Source of the DNA: Fulvia fulva
Lineage: Eukaryota; Ascomycota; Dothideomycetes; Mycosphaerellales; Mycosphaerellaceae
Direction: 5' to 3'
Length of the DNA: 64,000 nt
Assembly (NCBI RefSeq): GCF_020509005.1
Contig: NC_063012.1
Span: 6,076,001-6,140,000, forward strand
In this document: positions 59,635-64,000 of the stretch, piece by piece
How the letters are laid out: every line of letters begins with the position of its first letter
Position numbering within the stretch: position 1 is the first letter of the stretch
Position numbers and translations under genes: made by a program
Notes under the pieces: model-generated
The model's input: the letters and a program-made list of their open reading frames with translations, nothing else
Databases searched by the model: none
Told to the model about the DNA's origin: nothing

Positions 59635-62600
59635 ATGGACGAGTCAGAGTTTGTGAGCTTGTTGTCGGCCTTGTTGGCGCCCGATACGGAGAAGGTGAAG
59701 GCGGCCACCAGCCAGCTCAATCAGAAATACTACAAATCACCGCAGTCGGTGACGGCGCTCCTACAGATCCTCATCAACCACCCCGAGGCGTCCCTGCGGC
59801 AATTGGCGGGTGTCGAGGCACGCAAGCTCGTCTCGAAGCACTGGGTGCAAGTCCCTGCCGACCAGAAGCCACAGCTGCGGGAGCAACTCCTGCAGAGCAC
59901 CATCAACGAGGAGCAGCAGCTGCCCCGACACACCAAAGCCCGAGTCATCGCCGCAATCGCCAAGATCGATCTCGAAGATGGCGAATGGAGCGAACTGCCG
60001 GGCATTCTGCAGCAGGCCGCGACCAGCGAAACGGCCCGGCACCGCGAGGTCGGCGTCTACATCATCTACACCCTCCTTGAGACGATGCCCGACGTCTTCC
60101 AGGAGAACATGGGCTTAATGCTCACTCTCTTCAACCGCACCATCCAAGATCCGGAGTCAGTCGAGGTCAGGGTGAACACAATGCTTGCTCTCTCGGAGCT
60201 TGCCATGGTGCTGGATACGGAGGAGGACACCAAGAGCCTGAAGGCTTTCCAGAGCACAATCCCACACATGGTCAAGGTCCTGCAGGCGACCATTCAGGAA
60301 GACGACGAGGAGCATACCATGCAGGCCTTCGACGTGTTCAACAAGCTGCTGAGCTACGAAAGTGCCTTCCTCAACGCACACTTCGGCGACCTCATCCAGT
60401 TCTTTATGCAGGTCTCCTCCAAGACCGAGATCGACGATGAGGTGCGCTCGCAGGCGATCAGCTTCTTGATGCAGGCCGTTCGTTATCGCAAATTCAAGAT
60501 CCAGAGCCTGAAGGTCGGCGAGCACATGACCAAAATGTGCCTGCAAATCGCAACCGAGCTCGACGAGTTACCTTCAGACGAGGACGACATCTCGCCCGCA
60601 CGATCCGCGCTGGGTCTCCTGGACATCTTGAGCGAGAGCTTGCCTCCCAGTCAGGTCGCTGTACCGCTTCTCAAGGCTATCGGCCCGTACGTTCAGCACA
60701 ACCAGCCCGAATACAGAAGAGCCGGCATCCTCGCCCTCGGCATGTGCGTAGAAGGGGCGCCGGACTTCATTGCCACACAGCTCAACGAGATCCTCCCACT
60801 CGTACTTAGCTTACTGCACGACCCTGCCACCAGCGTCCGGAGCGCAGCACTGAACGGCGTCTCTCGCCTGGCCGATGACCTTGCCGAAGACATGGGCAAG
60901 GAACACGCTAAGCTCATCCCGGCCCTTATCGACAACTTTGACAAGGCCGTACAGGGCATGCAGCAGGCACAAGAGGGATCGGACGAGCACGAACTCAACA
61001 CCCACATTGTCAAGGCCAGTGCCGTTGCTGTCGACTCCCTTATCGAGGGCCTCGACGCGGAAGACGCTGCACAATATGTGAATCAGCTGGTCCCACGTTT
61101 CAGTTCGCTCATCGAGCACCCAGATCATAAGGTGCAAATGGCTGCTGTCAGCGCTCTCGGTAGTGTTGCGAGCGCTGCTGAGAGTGCCTTCCAGCCGCAC
61201 TTTCAGCAGATTATGCAGAGCTTGTCCCGCTACATCGAGATCAAGGATAGCGAGGAACAGCTCGAACTCAGAAGCATGGTCATCGATTCGCTTGGCAAGA
61301 TTGCCAGCGCTGTCGGCGCAGAAGCCTTCCAGCCTTACGTTCGCCCGCTCATGAACGCTAGCGAAGAGGGCTTGCACCTCGATCACCAGCGTCTAAAGGA
61401 GACGAGCTTCATCCTGTGGAGTACTCTTGCCAGAGTATACGAGGAGAACTTTGAGCCATTCCTCAATGGTGTGGTACAGTCTCTGTTCGCCTGCCTTGAT
61501 CAAGAGGAGACCGACGGCGAAGTTCAGCTCGGCGAGGAAGCTTCAGATCTCATTGGTCAAGAAATCACCATCGCCGGCAAGAAGATCAAGGTTGCTGGTG
61601 CTGGAGGTGTCAACGAAGGCGACATTGCCGAGGAAGACATCGTCAAGGCTCTCATGGAAACCGAGGACGACGATGACGACGACTGGGATGACCTCGGTGC
61701 TGTGACAGCCGTCGCAATGGAGAAGGAGATCGCTGTCGAAGTACTCGGTGATGTTCTGACACACGCCAAGGGCAAGTTCCTGCCATACATGGAGAAGACA
61801 ATTGCGACCACATTGCCGCTTCTCGAACACATCTTCGAAGGTGTACGCAAGAGCGCAATCAGTACTCTTTGGCGCGCATACGCCTGCATGTGGGGCCTAG
61901 CTGAGGATAATGGCATGCAGAAGTGGCAGCCCGGTCTTCCGCTAAAGGTTCAGCCAACCTCTGACCTCCAGAAACTGGGCGACCTCGTCATGAAGGGCAC
62001 CCTCGCTCTATGGGAAGAGGAAATGGATCGGTTAGTTCACACCATTCCTTACTTTTACGATTTACATGATGAGAGCACTATTGCTACCCAGCTCACTCAG
62101 ATGCTACGGCATATGCTGCTAACCATAGAGGCTGTTTCTGATATTTTTGCGGACTCACTGTTTTGACGTTGACCATCCTGCCAATGTACATCCGCTAACA
62201 GCTTCATAGGGCGACAGTGACTGAGGTCAACCGCAACCTGGCTGCCACTTTGAAGCTGTGCGGTCCAGCTGTGCTCGCCCCAAGTGGAAACGACAGCGCC
62301 ACTCCCATCGAGCAGGCTACCGCCGCCCTCCTGCTCATTCTCCAGCGCGAGCACCCTTGCCAAAAGGACGAAGACGACTTCGACGAGCCAGCGCCCACTG
62401 ACGGCGAATCCGCCGAGTATGACTGGCTGGTCGTTGAGACGGCTCTAGAGGTGATCGGCGCTCTCGGCACGGTCCTTGGCGAACAATTCGCAGAGCTTTT
62501 CAAGATTTTCGAGGGACCGATCATGAAGTTCTGCTCCTCCCAAGAGCGCTTCGAACGCTCTTCGGCAGTTGGTACCCTCGCTGACTGCGTCGAGGCCATG

Positions 62601-63122
62601 GGCCCGGCTTGCACGCCGTACACTAGCAAGATCATGCAGCTCCTACTGAAGCGCCTGAGAGACGAAGACAAGGAAGTAAAGAGCAACGCGGCATTCGGTA
62701 TGGGCCTTCTTTGCCTGAACAGCACCGACGCCAAGACGATCTTGTCCAACTACAACACCATCCTCGGCCTGCTCGAGCCGCTGCTGCAAAATCAGAGCAA
62801 CCCAGATGACACAGAAGCCCGTCTACTTGACAATGCCGCTGGCTGTGTCAGCCGCATGATCAAGAAGGCACCATCGAACGTTCCCTTGGAGGATGTTCTG
62901 CCCCGTCTCGTTGAGCTTCTGCCCTTGAAGGAGGACTTCCGTGAGAACGAACCTGTATTCGACATGATCATCGGTCGATACCAGGCACAGGACCAGACTA
63001 TCATGAACTTGTCAAGCCAACTCTTGCCGATTTTGGAAAAGGTGATCGGTCCACCTGAGGAGCAGCTCAGTGAGGAGACCAGGAACAAGCTTGCCCAACT
63101 TGTGCAGCACTTGAGAGGCTAA
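59635..63122 (+). CDS. KAP123: Importin beta Kap123 (importin-4 type)
   Basis: Karyopherin that imports ribosomal proteins and histones H3/H4 through the nuclear pore. Exons 59635-62030 and 62210-63122 join EEEMD to RATVTEVNRNLAATLKL for 1102 residues, normal for Kap123. It begins MDESEFVSLLSALLAPDTEK, then the importin-beta N-terminal repeat (AATSQLNQKYYKSPQSVTAL). HEAT repeats run through the length (ASLRQLAGVEARKLVSKHW, VRSAALNGVSRLADDLAEDM, HKVQMAAVSALGSVASAAES). An acidic insert ETEDDDDDDWDDLGAV is typical. The 179-nt intron (62031-62209) starts with the weak donor GTTAGT and stays open for 45 codons, so retention would give a shortened protein. Confidence 0.93.
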
Positions 63123-63378
63123 TGGCGAGACGAGCTAGCATAGCGTGGCGTTCACAATGATACCCTTAGAAATACTGTGCTTAGATGAATGAAGAACGAT
63201 CAGATGATAAAACGATGGATCTCATTCCCGCTGTTTGTCACGAGCCGTTTTTGATCTTCTGTGCCAAGGCGTTGCCCGGCTTTACGGTTTGGTTCGAGGA
63301 ATGCCGACTTTAAGCGAGTACTACATCTCAAGCAAGTTGCCCGGTGTTGCACGACTTCACACTGATTCTGCAACAAAC

Positions 63379-64000
63379 ATGAGCAAGCCTCTAAACAGTG
63401 GCGTTCGAGCTGCCACGCGTATATCACAATCACTACCACATGCACCACGAAGAAGATACGCATCACACCCGCCCAAAGCCCGGCTAAACATCCCCACAGA
63501 CTATGGCACTACTCCGCTCCTCCACCACACCTCCAAATCCGCCCTCGCCAACCAAGAACTTCCCCAAGAGGCACGAAACGGCACTACAGATAGGAAGAAT
63601 CTTTTCCAAGCCATCAATGGCGCTCTCTCGCACGCTTTACGGAACGACCCTAGAGTCTTGCTCTTCGGCGAGGACGTCGCTTTCGGCGGCGTGTTTAGGT
63701 GCAGTATGAATCTCGCCAGCGAGTTCGGCGAAGACCGTGTCTTCAACACTCCACTGAGCGAGCAAGGTCTCGTGGGTTTCGCAATTGGCGCTGCATGCGA
63801 GGGCATGAGACCTGTGGCGGAAGTGCAGTTTGCGGATTATGTTTTCCCGGCCTTTGACCAGATTGTGAATGAGGCTGCGAAGATACGGTACAGGGCTGGA
63901 AGTAATGAGGGAATGGATTGTGGCGGATTGACGATTAGGATGCCGAGTGGTGGGGTAGGGCACGGGGCGCTCTACCATAGTCAGAGTCCAGAGAGTCTGT
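63379..64000 (+). CDS. Branched-chain 2-oxoacid dehydrogenase E1 beta, 3'-truncated
   Basis: Beta subunit of the mitochondrial branched-chain keto-acid decarboxylase, which binds thiamine diphosphate with the alpha subunit. The frame is open from the ATG at 63379 to the window edge (207 residues, no stop). The start [20 protein letters not shown] with [10 protein letters not shown] is a mitochondrial presequence rich in Arg and Ser. Family blocks are [34 protein letters not shown] and [19 protein letters not shown], then [30 protein letters not shown] and [26 protein letters not shown] separates it from the pyruvate dehydrogenase E1 beta. Confidence 0.93.
   Translation, partial: MSKPLNSGVRAATRISQSLPHAPRRRYASHPPKARLNIPTDYGTTPLLHHTSKSALANQELPQEARNGTTDRKNLFQAINGALSHALRNDPRVLLFGEDVAFGGVFRCSMNLASEFGEDRVFNTPLSEQGLVGFAIGAACEGMRPVAEVQFADYVFPAFDQIVNEAAKIRYRAGSNEGMDCGGLTIRMPSGGVGHGALYHSQSPESL

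Overview
This window is nuclear DNA of a filamentous ascomycete (Pezizomycotina). Genes are dense and lie on both strands. Introns are short (about 50-80 nt), with GT..AG ends and CTAAC/CTGAC-like branch sites. Many products are eukaryotic or fungus-specific: Zn2Cys6 factors, an NCS1 permease, a New1/Elf1-type eEF3 paralogue and a DUF2422/DUF2421 transporter. Near-identical introns of the introner-like type (ILEs) point to Dothideomycetes (Capnodiales/Mycosphaerellales relatives). That placement is inference.

Layout. 0-5 kb: a 5'-truncated unknown ORF, NPR3 of the Npr2-Npr3 (GATOR1-like) complex, and a mitochondrial oxodicarboxylate carrier. 5-11 kb: first copy of a dispersed ~350-bp repeat, an NCS1 permease carrying two ILE introns and a 1-base frameshift, and a Zn2Cys6 regulator just upstream of it. 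11-25 kb: mostly housekeeping genes. These are oligosaccharyltransferase STT3, an SDR enzyme, a large Zn2Cys6 factor, tRNA-splicing endonuclease subunit SEN15, S-formylglutathione hydrolase, and RPB6 divergent from a TFIIIA-like zinc-finger gene. 25-29 kb: a broken MFS drug transporter and a small unknown gene. 30-33 kb: the New1/Elf1 ABCF ATPase. 33-40 kb: a decaying island with two opposed repeat copies, a truncated Vgb-lyase-like gene, and a DUF2422/DUF2421 transporter with two stops and a frameshift. 40-51 kb: a DHH-family phosphoesterase with hairpin-bearing introns, a C2H2 factor, a PH-domain protein and a GPI-anchored protein. 51-64 kb: a long intergenic stretch with a (CA)n tract, then HP1 (3' end interrupted by two ILEs), CCT5, a ZIFL-like MFS transporter, importin-beta KAP123, and the start of the branched-chain keto-acid dehydrogenase E1-beta gene.

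The most interesting signal is the set of five mutually similar introns in three unrelated genes. One has landed exactly at the 3' splice site of an existing HP1 intron, giving two introns separated by a zero-length exon. Coding frames close exactly across these introns, so they behave as real spliceosomal introns that have multiplied. Several other introns of about 110-225 nt hold strong inverted repeats and may be older members of such families.

Coordinates given for genes run from start codon to stop codon and include introns. Exon limits are in the evidence where I could close the reading frame.
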